Shown: positions 55,970 to 63,796, numbered from the stretch's first letter. The stretch is 64,000 nucleotides of DNA from Alteromonas lipotrueae (GCF_019249215.1 NZ_JAESDI010000008.1:237245-301244), one strand, 5' to 3'. The notes: generated from the sequence alone by a model not told the origin. Program-made: numbers and translations.

Positions 55970-58492
55970 TTAGACCATCTTCCTAAGCAGTGCTGATGTA
56001 TTTAAGGTAAGCAAGCGCCAGCAGCCAACTGCACCTAAAGCGCCTACCACAATTGCCCCTACTATCGGTGCAATTAGCCAGTACTCAAAGTGAAGACTTG
56101 CAGTCATTTGAAACACCTTGGTTTGCAGCATATACAAGCTGAGCTCATTGGCGAGCGCTGCCATGAAACCTGCAACCACGCCTATGATCAGAAACTCAAA
56201 CACTACACTTTTGCGGATTAAACTGCCTTTAGCGCCAAGTGTTCTTAAAATAGCTAGCTCTTGTCGTCTTTCATCCATGCTGGCTTGGACCTGGGCTATT
56301 AACACTAAACTGCCTGCTACTAGCACCAAGACTAAGATAAACTCAATGGCCACCGACACTTGGTTGACAATATCTCTTAGCTGATTAATTCGCGCATCAA
56401 CATCGAACATGGTGATTGACGCAAATGGTTTTAACAACGTAGTCAGTTCTGACTTCTGCACTTCAGGCAAATAAAAGCTGGTGATGTAGGTTGGATTGAA
56501 CGCCGCCATGGCTTCAGGTTGAATAACAAAGAAAAAGTTAGGCTGCATGGTTTGCCAGTTCACATTTCTGAAACTAGTTACTTTGGTTTTAACAATTTCA
56601 CTGCCCACATTGAACGTCAACATATCGCCTAATTCAATGCCAAGTCGTTCACCTACATCCGTTTCGACTGAAACCGCGAATACACCTTGCTCTAATGTAT
56701 CGGTGTTATCACCATGCCATATACCACTAGTAATTTCGTTCTCTTTTTGCAACGAATTACTCCAAGTTAAATTAGCTTCTCGCCCGAGTCCTTGCCTACC
56801 CTCAATATTCGAATCGTCTTCTTTGGACACTTCGGTATTCACGCTATCATCATTCACCGCAACAAAGCGGCCTCGTATAACCGGGTAAAATTCTTCGATG
56901 GTAATTCCGTTTGATTTGAAGTGTGTGTCCAATTCTGTTTTTTGATCGCCGGTTATATTAATCAAAAAGTAATTGGGTGTACCTTCTGGCAACTGAGAGC
57001 GCCACTGCGATACCATGTCGTTGCGCATAACCAATACAACTAGCAACAACATGATAGTGACTGAAAAACTAATCAGCTGAACACTATTTTCCATTGAACG
57101 ACGCTTGATCCGCGCCCAAGCAAGCTGCCACGGGCCCATTTTACCCGAGCCGAATTTACGGCCTGCTGCAATGAGCAAGAAGGTAGCGCCTAGCAGCCCT
57201 GCGACTAAAACAACACCTGACCCAAATAAAATAAGGCTGATCATCAAGTCTTGGCTGTAAATCCACATCAAGAGAAATATCGCACCGCCTGAGGCCACAT
57301 ACTGAATGGTCCGAGAACGTAAATTAGTGCTTAAATCACGCCTTAGCACACGCAGTGGAGGAATTGAAAACAACTGCATCAATGGATAAAGCGAGAATAA
57401 TAACGAGCAGGTTGCCCCTGTGAAAACAGCGATTAGCACTGGCCGCCAGTGCCAAATTGATAAAGCTACGTCAACTTGTTCAGCAACTAACCACACCACA
57501 ACTTGCTGGCCAATGAAGCCCATTATTAATCCAATAATAATGCCTAGCCCAGTAATAAATAGAATTTGAAGAAGATAGATACGGCGAATGACTTGCTTTG
57601 TGGCACCGAGTGTTTTCATGATAGCGACAGGGTCGAAATGACGTTGACTGTAACGCTGGGCTGCCACCGCAATGGAAACCGCTGCAAGCACTATTGCAAG
57701 TAAACTCGCCAATAAAAAATACCGCTCAGCACTGGCTACCGAACGCCCAATGGCTGATTCATCATCTTCAACCGTACGCCAGTTATGTAAGTCATCTTGC
57801 AAGTTAGGGCTGAGCCAGTCGTAAAAATTGCTAATAGCACTACTTTCGCCTTCAAAATAGCCCACGTAACGTGCCCGACTGCCTGGCCCAGTTATGGCCG
57901 TTGCATCCAAATCGGACAGTCTAATCAAGGCGATGGGGTCGGTGTTAAATACACTGAATCCTGCATCAGGAATATCAACCAATACTTTGGTGACAATGAA
58001 TTCAGCATCACCTATTTCAATACTGTCTCCCAAACTAAGCTTCAGGGTTTGAAACAACAGAGACTGCAGCCACACTTCGCCAGGCATGGGCAAATCTGTT
58101 GCCGCTTCTTTCTGTCCAAAAGGCACATCGGTAATATTAACCGTGCCCTTTAGCGGATAGTTCTCGTTTACAGCCCTAAGGTCCACCAATGACATTTCGT
58201 CACGATGAAAAACCATCGACCGAGTAGTGACCTGCTTGGCGGTATTAAGCCCCTCATCTCGAGCCTGCTGTAACCAAATCTCATCAATGGGTGTATCAGA
58301 GCGTAACTGGGCATCTGCCGCGATAAATGCCGCTGAACGCTCTTTTAGCGCACCTTGCAAACGCTCACTAAATAACGACAGCGACAATACCGCGCCTACC
58401 GACAATACAATTGCCAACAAGATAATGGTAAGTTCTCCGCGCTTCGCCTCATGCCGAAATAATCGCCATGCCAAGGTCGATGTCATACTCAT
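55970..58492 (-). CDS. ybbP: ABC transporter permease, FtsX/YbbP family
   Basis: The 840-residue inner-membrane protein has an N-terminal membrane segment, a periplasmic domain and two FtsX cores (about residues 250-480 and 720-840) with ALGAVGCWR at the end. In E. coli the YbbA-YbbP pair stands next to tesA, as here; its substrate is not settled. GCC-type unremarkable codons continue throughout, except for a motif copy at 56920-56932 read in frame as Leu-Asp-Thr-His (TELDTHFKSNG) in a periplasmic part. It ends 15 nt after ybbA. Confidence 0.92.
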   Translation of the reverse strand: MSMTSTLAWRLFRHEAKRGELTIILLAIVLSVGAVLSLSLFSERLQGALKERSAAFIAADAQLRSDTPIDEIWLQQARDEGLNTAKQVTTRSMVFHRDEMSLVDLRAVNENYPLKGTVNITDVPFGQKEAATDLPMPGEVWLQSLLFQTLKLSLGDSIEIGDAEFIVTKVLVDIPDAGFSVFNTDPIALIRLSDLDATAITGPGSRARYVGYFEGESSAISNFYDWLSPNLQDDLHNWRTVEDDESAIGRSVASAERYFLLASLLAIVLAAVSIAVAAQRYSQRHFDPVAIMKTLGATKQVIRRIYLLQILFITGLGIIIGLIMGFIGQQVVVWLVAEQVDVALSIWHWRPVLIAVFTGATCSLLFSLYPLMQLFSIPPLRVLRRDLSTNLRSRTIQYVASGGAIFLLMWIYSQDLMISLILFGSGVVLVAGLLGATFLLIAAGRKFGSGKMGPWQLAWARIKRRSMENSVQLISFSVTIMLLLVVLVMRNDMVSQWRSQLPEGTPNYFLINITGDQKTELDTHFKSNGITIEEFYPVIRGRFVAVNDDSVNTEVSKEDDSNIEGRQGLGREANLTWSNSLQKENEITSGIWHGDNTDTLEQGVFAVSVETDVGERLGIELGDMLTFNVGSEIVKTKVTSFRNVNWQTMQPNFFFVIQPEAMAAFNPTYITSFYLPEVQKSELTTLLKPFASITMFDVDARINQLRDIVNQVSVAIEFILVLVLVAGSLVLIAQVQASMDERRQELAILRTLGAKGSLIRKSVVFEFLIIGVVAGFMAALANELSLYMLQTKVFQMTASLHFEYWLIAPIVGAIVVGALGAVGCWRLLTLNTSALLRKMV
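56920..56932 (+). repeat. AGTGTGTGTCCAA motif inside the ybbP-type gene
   Basis: This is an exact 13-mer copy within coding sequence. On the gene's strand it reads TTG GAC ACA CAC (L-D-T-H). It is the only exact copy that I found well inside a long gene. Confidence 0.9.
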
Positions 58493-58507
58493 TTATAGGG
58501 CCTCCAT

Positions 58508-59206
58508 CTAAACAGCCTCTGAGCGCTGTAGAGGCGATACTGGAGTCGACTCTGTCAGAACTCCCGCCTGCATAGTTAACTGCCTGTCACACTTATCGGC
58601 AAGCTCGTTATCGTGGGTGACCAGTACCAATGTTGTGCCTTTCTCTCGGTTTAGCGCAAAAAGAAGATCTTCTACTTTATGGCTGTTTGTTGCATCCAAG
58701 TTTCCAGTAGGTTCATCGGCAAATAGAATTTTAGGTGAAGTAATAAAAGCACGCGCAATAGCAACACGCTGCTGTTCACCGCCTGAAAGTTGATTTGGGT
58801 AATGACTCGCGCGATGCCCAATGCCTACTTGTTCAAGAATCTTACTCGCCATCTGCTTAGGATTATCTAAACCAGCAATTTCGGCTGGCAGCATGACGTT
58901 TTCAATAGCGGTTAAGCTTTGCACTAACATAAAGCTTTGAAAAATAAACCCTACTTTTTGTCCACGAAGTACAGCGCGAGCCTCTTCATCCATGGTATGC
59001 AGTGGTTCACCATCTAGATAAATTTCGCCTTCGGAAACTTCATCTAAGCCGGCCAACAGCCCCAACAGTGTAGATTTACCTGAACCTGACGCACCGATAA
59101 TAGCAACGGACTCACCGGACTTGACTTCAAAAGAGATAGGATGAAGGATCTCAAGCTTACCTTCGCTCGTATTTACAGACTTAGTTACTTTGGATGTTTT
59201 TATCAT
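58508..59206 (-). CDS. ybbA: ABC transporter ATP-binding protein YbbA
   Basis: The 232-residue LolD/MacB-type ATPase has Walker A IGASGSGKST, signature LSGGEQQRVAIARA, Walker B ILFADEPTGNLD and the H-loop VTHD. It partners the downstream YbbP-type permease. It starts only 17 nt from the divergent tesA start, so the two promoters must overlap coding sequence. Confidence 0.94.
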   Translation of the reverse strand: MIKTSKVTKSVNTSEGKLEILHPISFEVKSGESVAIIGASGSGKSTLLGLLAGLDEVSEGEIYLDGEPLHTMDEEARAVLRGQKVGFIFQSFMLVQSLTAIENVMLPAEIAGLDNPKQMASKILEQVGIGHRASHYPNQLSGGEQQRVAIARAFITSPKILFADEPTGNLDATNSHKVEDLLFALNREKGTTLVLVTHDNELADKCDRQLTMQAGVLTESTPVSPLQRSEAV

Positions 59207-59223
59207 ATAGGGGTCATCAATTC

Positions 59224-59874
59224 GTGATTTATCGTTTTCGCAGCGCCGTTTTGTTCACACTGCTTTTATTAATACCGTTATCTGCATTATCAGATCAGAC
59301 CGATACCATCGTCCCCAATAATTCAGCTAAATTACTGATTCTAGGTGACAGCCTATCTGCTGCTTATGGGTTAGATCAACAAGAAGGTTGGGTGAGTTTG
59401 TTACAAAAACGCTGGCGTGACGAGAATATATCGATCGATATTGTAAATGCTGCGGTAAGTGGTGAGACCACTGATGGCGGTTTAGCTAGGCTTCCAAGGT
59501 TAATTGAACAGCATACACCAAGCCATATTTTAATAGAACTTGGGGGTAATGATGGCCTGCAAGGGCACAGTATCAGTAAGATTAGAGACAACTTGAGCGC
59601 AATTGTTAGCATAGCAAAATCGGACAATACAACCGTTTTTGTGCAAGACATGCAGATCCCCACTAATTACGGTAAACGCTATACGCAAATGTTTAGCGAC
59701 ACTTTTGATACCGTGTCAGAGCAACATGAAGTTACAAAAATTCCTTTTTTTCTTGAGAACATAGCACTTCAAAAAGACCTAATGCAACGTGATGGTATTC
59801 ATCCTAACGCAAAAGCACAGCCAACTATTGCTGATTTTATGTTCGAAAAATTGACACCTTTAATCATAAAATAA
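59224..59874 (+). CDS. tesA: Esterase/thioesterase I (GDSL family, TesA)
   Basis: I take the GTG at 59224 as start, with AGGGG upstream and an immediate signal peptide (MIYRFRSAVLFTLLLLIPLSALS); an ATG at 59194 would overlap ybbA and has no RBS. The mature enzyme has the block I motif LILGDSLSAAYGL with the Ser nucleophile, GGNDG in block III and DGIHPNAKA with catalytic Asp-His. This is the periplasmic multifunctional acyl-CoA thioesterase, lysophospholipase and arylesterase. Divergence from ybbA is conserved. Confidence 0.9.
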   Translation: MIYRFRSAVLFTLLLLIPLSALSDQTDTIVPNNSAKLLILGDSLSAAYGLDQQEGWVSLLQKRWRDENISIDIVNAAVSGETTDGGLARLPRLIEQHTPSHILIELGGNDGLQGHSISKIRDNLSAIVSIAKSDNTTVFVQDMQIPTNYGKRYTQMFSDTFDTVSEQHEVTKIPFFLENIALQKDLMQRDGIHPNAKAQPTIADFMFEKLTPLIIK

Positions 59875-59948
59875 CGTTAATCTGTGCTATGCTTTTACCG
59901 CTATATGTTAAATGCTAGAACGAAAGTCAGCTCAATTTGGAGATTGTT

Positions 59949-60137
59949 ATGGACGTTACATCATCAACGTCAACACCAGTATCGAATGTACTTCAGTCGC
60001 CTCAGCAGGAGCCACAACGACAGGTTCAGCAACAACGTGCTAGTCAGCAAACTGAAGTAAGTGCGCCCCAACAGACACAACAAGCGGCTCCTGCCTCAGA
60101 TAGTAGAGTGGGTTCTCGTATCGACACTTATGTTTAG
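59949..60137 (+). CDS. Small Gln/Ser-rich protein, unknown
   Basis: The ATG at 59949 has GGAG 6 nt upstream and gives 62 residues (MDVTSSTSTPVSNVLQSPQQ onward). It is rich in Gln, Ser and Pro, with no hydrophobic stretch, and ends SRVGSRIDTYV. The composition suggests a disordered protein. The good RBS supports translation. I recognise no family. Confidence 0.55.
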   Translation: MDVTSSTSTPVSNVLQSPQQEPQRQVQQQRASQQTEVSAPQQTQQAAPASDSRVGSRIDTYV

Positions 60138-60216
60138 TTGAAAACCCGCCCTAAGCACAGTAGTTTAATAACGCATTTCCAGCATAATTATTTCCGAATC
60201 ACTCGGAGATATGGAA

Positions 60217-61197
60217 ATGCCGCTACCTCGATACAAGCAAGTCAATTTAGAAGTCACGCCTTACTATCACTGCACATCACGTTGTGTGCGGCAATCTTTC
60301 CTTTGTGGCGTTGATGCTAGTACAGGCAAAAACTACAACCACCGCAGACAGTGGATTGTAGATAGACTACATAGGCTCACGAAAACCTTTGCTATTGACT
60401 TGTGTGCCTATGCAGTAATGCATAATCATACTCATGTCGTTGTGCATATTGCGAAAGCGAGAGCTGAACACTGGACCATGGATGAAGTGTTACTTCGGTG
60501 GAAATGTTTTTATCGCTGCCCCTCATTAGTCCAACGTTATCTTGATGAAGAGGCCCGAGGTTCGCTATCTGAGGTAGAGCTTCAAAAAGTTGAAGAATTA
60601 AGCGAAATTTATCGGCATCGGCTATATAGCGTAAGTTGGTTCATGCGCTTGCTAAATGAATTTATTGCGCGAAAAGCTAACAAAGAAGATGAATGTACAG
60701 GTTATTTTTGGGAGCGCCGATTTAAAAGCCAAGCAATATTGTCGGAAAATGCGTTAGCGGCAACCATGGCCTATACCGATTTAAACCCTATCCGAGCCGA
60801 TATCGCCAAAACACCTGAGCAATCAAACTTCACTAGTATTCAATACAGAATTAACGCATTGAAAGTAAACAAAATACCTGCTCGGCTTATGCCGTTTAAT
60901 GATCAAGTTCCGGTTAATGAAAGCAGCCTGCCTTTTAAATTGAGCGACTACTTAGTGCTTGTAGATGAAACCGGCCGTATTATGCGCCCAGACAAAAAAG
61001 GTGCTATTCCTCAGAAAATTAAGCCTATCTTGGACAGACTTAAACTCTCTGGTAATTCTTGGATTACCCTTTCAACCAAACTAGAAAGAAAATTTACGGG
61101 CCCGATCGGCTCTGCTGAGCGAATTTGCGTGTTTGCGTCTGCATGCGAATATGGCAGAAAACCAAACATAGCAAATGCCAGAAGGTATCTTCAATAG
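60217..61197 (+). CDS. IS200-like/RAYT-type single-strand transposase (Y1_Tnp family)
   Basis: From the ATG at 60217 (MPLPRYKQVNLEVTPYYHCTSRC; RBS GGAG) the protein has 326 residues. The HUH motif is in VMHNHTHVVVHI. The probable catalytic Tyr is in MAYTDLNPIRADIA, the pattern shared by REP-associated tyrosine transposases. The C-terminal 120 residues are basic and probably bind DNA. No inverted repeats, target duplication or second gene flank it, so it is more like a resident RAYT than an active IS. The AGTGTGTGTCC arrays, closest 1.1 kb downstream, are possible substrates. Confidence 0.85.
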   Translation: MPLPRYKQVNLEVTPYYHCTSRCVRQSFLCGVDASTGKNYNHRRQWIVDRLHRLTKTFAIDLCAYAVMHNHTHVVVHIAKARAEHWTMDEVLLRWKCFYRCPSLVQRYLDEEARGSLSEVELQKVEELSEIYRHRLYSVSWFMRLLNEFIARKANKEDECTGYFWERRFKSQAILSENALAATMAYTDLNPIRADIAKTPEQSNFTSIQYRINALKVNKIPARLMPFNDQVPVNESSLPFKLSDYLVLVDETGRIMRPDKKGAIPQKIKPILDRLKLSGNSWITLSTKLERKFTGPIGSAERICVFASACEYGRKPNIANARRYLQ

Positions 61198-61262
61198 GCG
61201 TTCAGGTCTGAGTTTTTCTAGGCAAAATCAACAAAACATCGCGGTTGATATATTTTAAAAGT

Positions 61263-62201
61263 CTAGTGTGAGGCTTGCCTGGCTAATACATCTACAATTT
61301 CTTGTGATTTTGATAAGCGCCTGATGTCGTTAAACAACAATTCAGCTTCAGGGTACTGCCTTTTTAAATAGCCACACCACTGCTTTATTCGATTTGGGTA
61401 GTATTTCCCTTTATCACCGTAGATTTCATAGCCCGAATAGCGAATAAGCAATGCGGCCACATCTTCCCATGCCATAGGCGGTTCTCCATCTCGAATACAC
61501 CTTGCTAGGTTTGGCATGGCAAGTGCGCCCCTCCCCACCATTAAGTTGGTGCAGGCTGATTGCTCTTGGCAGCGCTTGGCTTCTTCTTCGTTCCATATTT
61601 CGCCATTTGCCACTAATGGAATATCGGTATTTTGCTTTATTTTAGCAATCCACTCCCAGTAAGCTGGCGGCTTATAGCCTTCCGTCTTTGTTCTGGCGTG
61701 CACAACTAGCTCAGATGCGCCCGCTTCAGTGATAGCGATAGCATTTTCTACAGCAAGAGATTTATCTTCAAATCCCAACCGGATTTTAGCTGATACAGGT
61801 TGTGAGGCTGGTACGGCATCACGAACCGCTTTTACGATGTCATACAAAGCTTGAGTTTCTTTTAACAGAACCGCCCCGCCTTTACTTTTATTGACGGTTT
61901 TTGCAGGGCAGCCAAAATTTAAATCTACACCCGGTGAACCCAAATCAACCGCAGTATGAGCATTTTCTGCCAGCCATTGTGGATGCTGCCCTAATAATTG
62001 CACGCGCACAGGCACGCCGTTTGGGGTTTTGCCGCCATTATGTAGTTCGGGACATAGTTTGTAGAAGGTTTTATTGGGAAGTTTTTGATCCACTACTCTA
62101 ACGAATTCAGTTACACACTGATCGAACCCACCCACATGAGTAAGCATATCTCGCATTAAATGGTCGACAACACCTTCCATAGGCGCCAGCATGATTTTCA
62201 T
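61263..62201 (-). CDS. dusC: tRNA-dihydrouridine(16) synthase
   Basis: The 312-residue FMN enzyme reduces U16 in tRNA. It has APMEGVVDHLMR at the FMN site, the catalytic Cys in LNFGCPAKTVNKSKGGAVLL, VHARTKTEGYKPPAYWEWI, and VANGEIW. The opening MKIMLAPMEGVVD is DusC-like, not DusA or DusB. It is followed by the transposase gene on the opposite strand. Confidence 0.94.
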   Translation of the reverse strand: MKIMLAPMEGVVDHLMRDMLTHVGGFDQCVTEFVRVVDQKLPNKTFYKLCPELHNGGKTPNGVPVRVQLLGQHPQWLAENAHTAVDLGSPGVDLNFGCPAKTVNKSKGGAVLLKETQALYDIVKAVRDAVPASQPVSAKIRLGFEDKSLAVENAIAITEAGASELVVHARTKTEGYKPPAYWEWIAKIKQNTDIPLVANGEIWNEEEAKRCQEQSACTNLMVGRGALAMPNLARCIRDGEPPMAWEDVAALLIRYSGYEIYGDKGKYYPNRIKQWCGYLKRQYPEAELLFNDIRRLSKSQEIVDVLARQASH

Positions 62202-62312
62202 AACTAAAATTTCGCTAAAACTGAGTGATTAAAATGGGCGCGAGAGTGTAGCAAAGTGCGGGTTATATGACCATGCTATTTAAGTGTCGAGCAGAGTTTG
62301 TGTACGTTTTTT

Positions 62313-62395
62313 TGACTGTCCGATTTTATACATATTAATGCGTTACTGGGAGAAATTTGAGTGACTGTCCAACCCTAACTTAAGTGTGTGTCCAA
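62313..62395 (+). repeat. Three motif copies upstream of dusC, two of the sister form
   Basis: TGACTGTCC lies at 62313-62321 (partial), AGTGACTGTCCAA at 62360-62372 and AGTGTGTGTCCAA at 62383-62395, all in plus orientation. The last copy lies inside the 3' end of the DUF1289 gene. The rest of the gap to dusC has no gene. Confidence 0.85.
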
Positions 62396-62548
62396 CTTTT
62401 GTTGTTCTAGGCGGGTGAGGATGTTTTGCTTTTGCTGTGTGCTGTAATTCGACCAGTTGCCAATTTCCTTGATGGTGCGCTTACATCCGGTGCATACATC
62501 GTCTTCGTCTAGTTTACAGTTGGCAATACAGGGGGAAACTATACTCAC
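62375..62548 (-). CDS. DUF1289 family small protein with motif-derived C-terminus
   Basis: This 57-residue ORF is below usual ORF cut-offs. It starts at GTG 62548, overlapping the previous stop by one base (TAGTG). It reads SPCIANCKLDEDDVCTGCKRTIKEIGNWSNYS, with the DUF1289 pattern of four cysteines and C-x-G-C-x-R-T...E...W, then NILTRLEQQKLDTHLS. The final KLDTHLS is encoded by an AGTGTGTGTCCAA motif copy, so the end of the gene has apparently been replaced or extended by the repeat. Cys spacing suggests metal or Fe-S binding; function is unknown. Confidence 0.8.
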   Translation of the reverse strand: MSIVSPCIANCKLDEDDVCTGCKRTIKEIGNWSNYSTQQKQNILTRLEQQKLDTHLS

Positions 62549-62778
62549 TAATACTTGGCCTTAAGATTCTTATTTTTTATTGAATTACCTTTAGCGACGA
62601 GAGAGGCATGTAACATAGCATCAATTACTTTTTGTGTAGGCTCTTTGGCAGCCCACATACAAACATGCACACCGAACTTCGCATTTAAAAATACGTCGAA
62701 CTGGGTTCTATCTTCATAATCCCCAGTCACCAGTTGTTGTTTATAACCATCATAAATTAATGCAGAAAATGTAAACAC
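62548..62778 (-). CDS. Small protein of unknown function behind a MetJ-like operator
   Basis: GTG at 62778 is preceded by GAGGAGG at about 6 nt, a strong RBS. The 76 residues (MFTFSALIYDGYKQQLVTGD onward) form a soluble, mixed alpha/beta-looking protein with one Cys (HVCMWAAKEPTQKVIDAML) and a basic Lys-rich C-terminus. I recognise no family. It is coupled to the DUF1289 gene. The upstream promoter lies inside tandem AGACGTCT-like boxes, which suggests methionine-responsive control. Confidence 0.75.
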   Translation of the reverse strand: MFTFSALIYDGYKQQLVTGDYEDRTQFDVFLNAKFGVHVCMWAAKEPTQKVIDAMLHASLVAKGNSIKNKNLKAKY

Positions 62779-62780
62779 GT

Positions 62781-62803
62781 AAGCCTCCTCATCGAGAAGG
62801 CTT
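62781..62803 (-). other. Inverted repeat covering the RBS of the small gene
   Basis: AAGCCT (62781-62786) and AGGCTT (62798-62803) with inner CTC/GAG pairing could form a hairpin that hides the GAGGAGG ribosome site. The predicted transcription start (about 62798) falls at the hairpin edge, so whether the 5' arm is transcribed is uncertain. Confidence 0.45.
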
Positions 62804-62804
62804 A

Positions 62805-62847
62805 ACTATACATCTAGACGTCTAAACATTCAAACATCTAAACGTCT
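62805..62847 (-). promoter_or_regulatory. Promoter embedded in five tandem MetJ-like boxes
   Basis: Consecutive 8-bp units from 62808 read ATACATCT, AGACGTCT, AAACATTC, AAACATCT, AAACGTCT. Matches to the MetJ consensus AGACGTCT are 6, 8, 4, 6 and 7 of 8. On the minus strand TTGAAT (62833-62828), a 17-bp spacer and TATAGT (62810-62805) form a good sigma-70 promoter inside the array. MetJ binds two or more tandem boxes over promoters of methionine genes. Confidence 0.65.
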
Positions 62848-63796
62848 ATTTTATAAATTCCAACGCTGCGGTGATTACAGCCACTTGGGCAGCGTTACAA
62901 TTTTCAGCCGTTGCATTAGCGCTATCAGGGTAGACTTCTGTTGTAGTTACATAAGCTGCATCTGTCATTCCGCCGCAAAGATACAATGCTTTTTTGTCGT
63001 AACAAATCACACCTTCAGACAGTAAGTCAGCACCTATAATTTTGCCACTTTCATCAGCAGGCGCGATATGAGTTATTTGCTTAACTGCATCAATAATAGC
63101 TTCCTGAAATTGTTTTTGTGGATTCTGGGTATTAGCCACCAGGTAAAAGCCATCAGGAATATTCCAATTATCATGAGTCGTTGCATCTCTTGCTGCTAAT
63201 GCAGGCCTAAACTCACTGTTGTCCGTATCAGTGGTTTCATGTAAATCGACATGCAATGAAAATGGTAAGTTCAACGATTCAACAAATGCCATTAGCTGGG
63301 CTGACTCAGGTGCCGGAGAATTAGGGTAAAATGAACGATTAGGATCTAACGCATACTGATCCCAACGATTGATAGTCTCATAACCCCAAGGGCTAACGCA
63401 CGGTACGACAATGATGGTGAAATCTTCTGCGTAGTCACTTAATTTAGTATTGATAAACTGAAGCGCACCCTGCACACCACTGGTTTCATACCCATGCACC
63501 CCTCCAGTAACTAGCACCGCAGGCTTGGTTGCATCAATATTTGTAGGCATACCTTTAGGCATATTTTTAGGGATATCTTTAGGGATATTTTTAGGAATTA
63601 CGGCATACAACGGGTATCGAGACTCATCGTAAGGCAACGCGCCATACTGCTTTAATTCAAACCCTTCAGGAATACTGCCTAACTGCTTAAGCACTTCATC
63701 ATTATACGAACGCTTAATCGTTTGGCGCTGTTTCCATTCTTCTTTCTCTTCTTCACCCCAAGGTTTTCCTGGCGTGCCGATAGGATAATTTTGCAT
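62846..63796 (-). CDS. M14-family (AspA/AstE-like) zinc peptidase/amidohydrolase
   Basis: The ATG at 63796 (MQNYPIGTPGKPW) has AAGAGG 7 nt upstream; the earlier in-frame ATG is rejected. The 316-residue protein carries zinc-ligand motif GGVHGYETSG (His and Glu), the downstream LHVDLHETTDTD, and the YALDPNRSFYPNS region, as in succinylglutamate desuccinylase/carboxypeptidase relatives. No signal peptide is seen, so it is cytosolic. Near residues 75-95 a run of IPKN/IPKD/MPKG tetrapeptides comes from a 12-bp DNA repeat. Substrate unknown. Confidence 0.8.
   Translation of the reverse strand: MQNYPIGTPGKPWGEEEKEEWKQRQTIKRSYNDEVLKQLGSIPEGFELKQYGALPYDESRYPLYAVIPKNIPKDIPKNMPKGMPTNIDATKPAVLVTGGVHGYETSGVQGALQFINTKLSDYAEDFTIIVVPCVSPWGYETINRWDQYALDPNRSFYPNSPAPESAQLMAFVESLNLPFSLHVDLHETTDTDNSEFRPALAARDATTHDNWNIPDGFYLVANTQNPQKQFQEAIIDAVKQITHIAPADESGKIIGADLLSEGVICYDKKALYLCGGMTDAAYVTTTEVYPDSANATAENCNAAQVAVITAALEFIK
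63542..63601 (-). repeat. 12-bp minisatellite in the M14 gene
   Basis: Five adjacent 12-bp units (TTTAGGSATATY type) start at 63542, 63554, 63566, 63578 and 63590. They encode [IM]-P-[KT]-[NDG] tetrapeptides in frame, so unit gain or loss would not shift the frame. Confidence 0.85.

Noticed and set aside
60150..61262. Complete insertion sequence around the transposase gene
   Set aside because: No terminal inverted repeats, subterminal hairpins or duplicated target could be found by eye in the flanks.
34882..62395. Motif as a DNA-uptake signal sequence
   Set aside because: Uptake signals are usually spread evenly and often inside genes; these are clustered in a few gaps. Not fully excluded without a genome-wide count.
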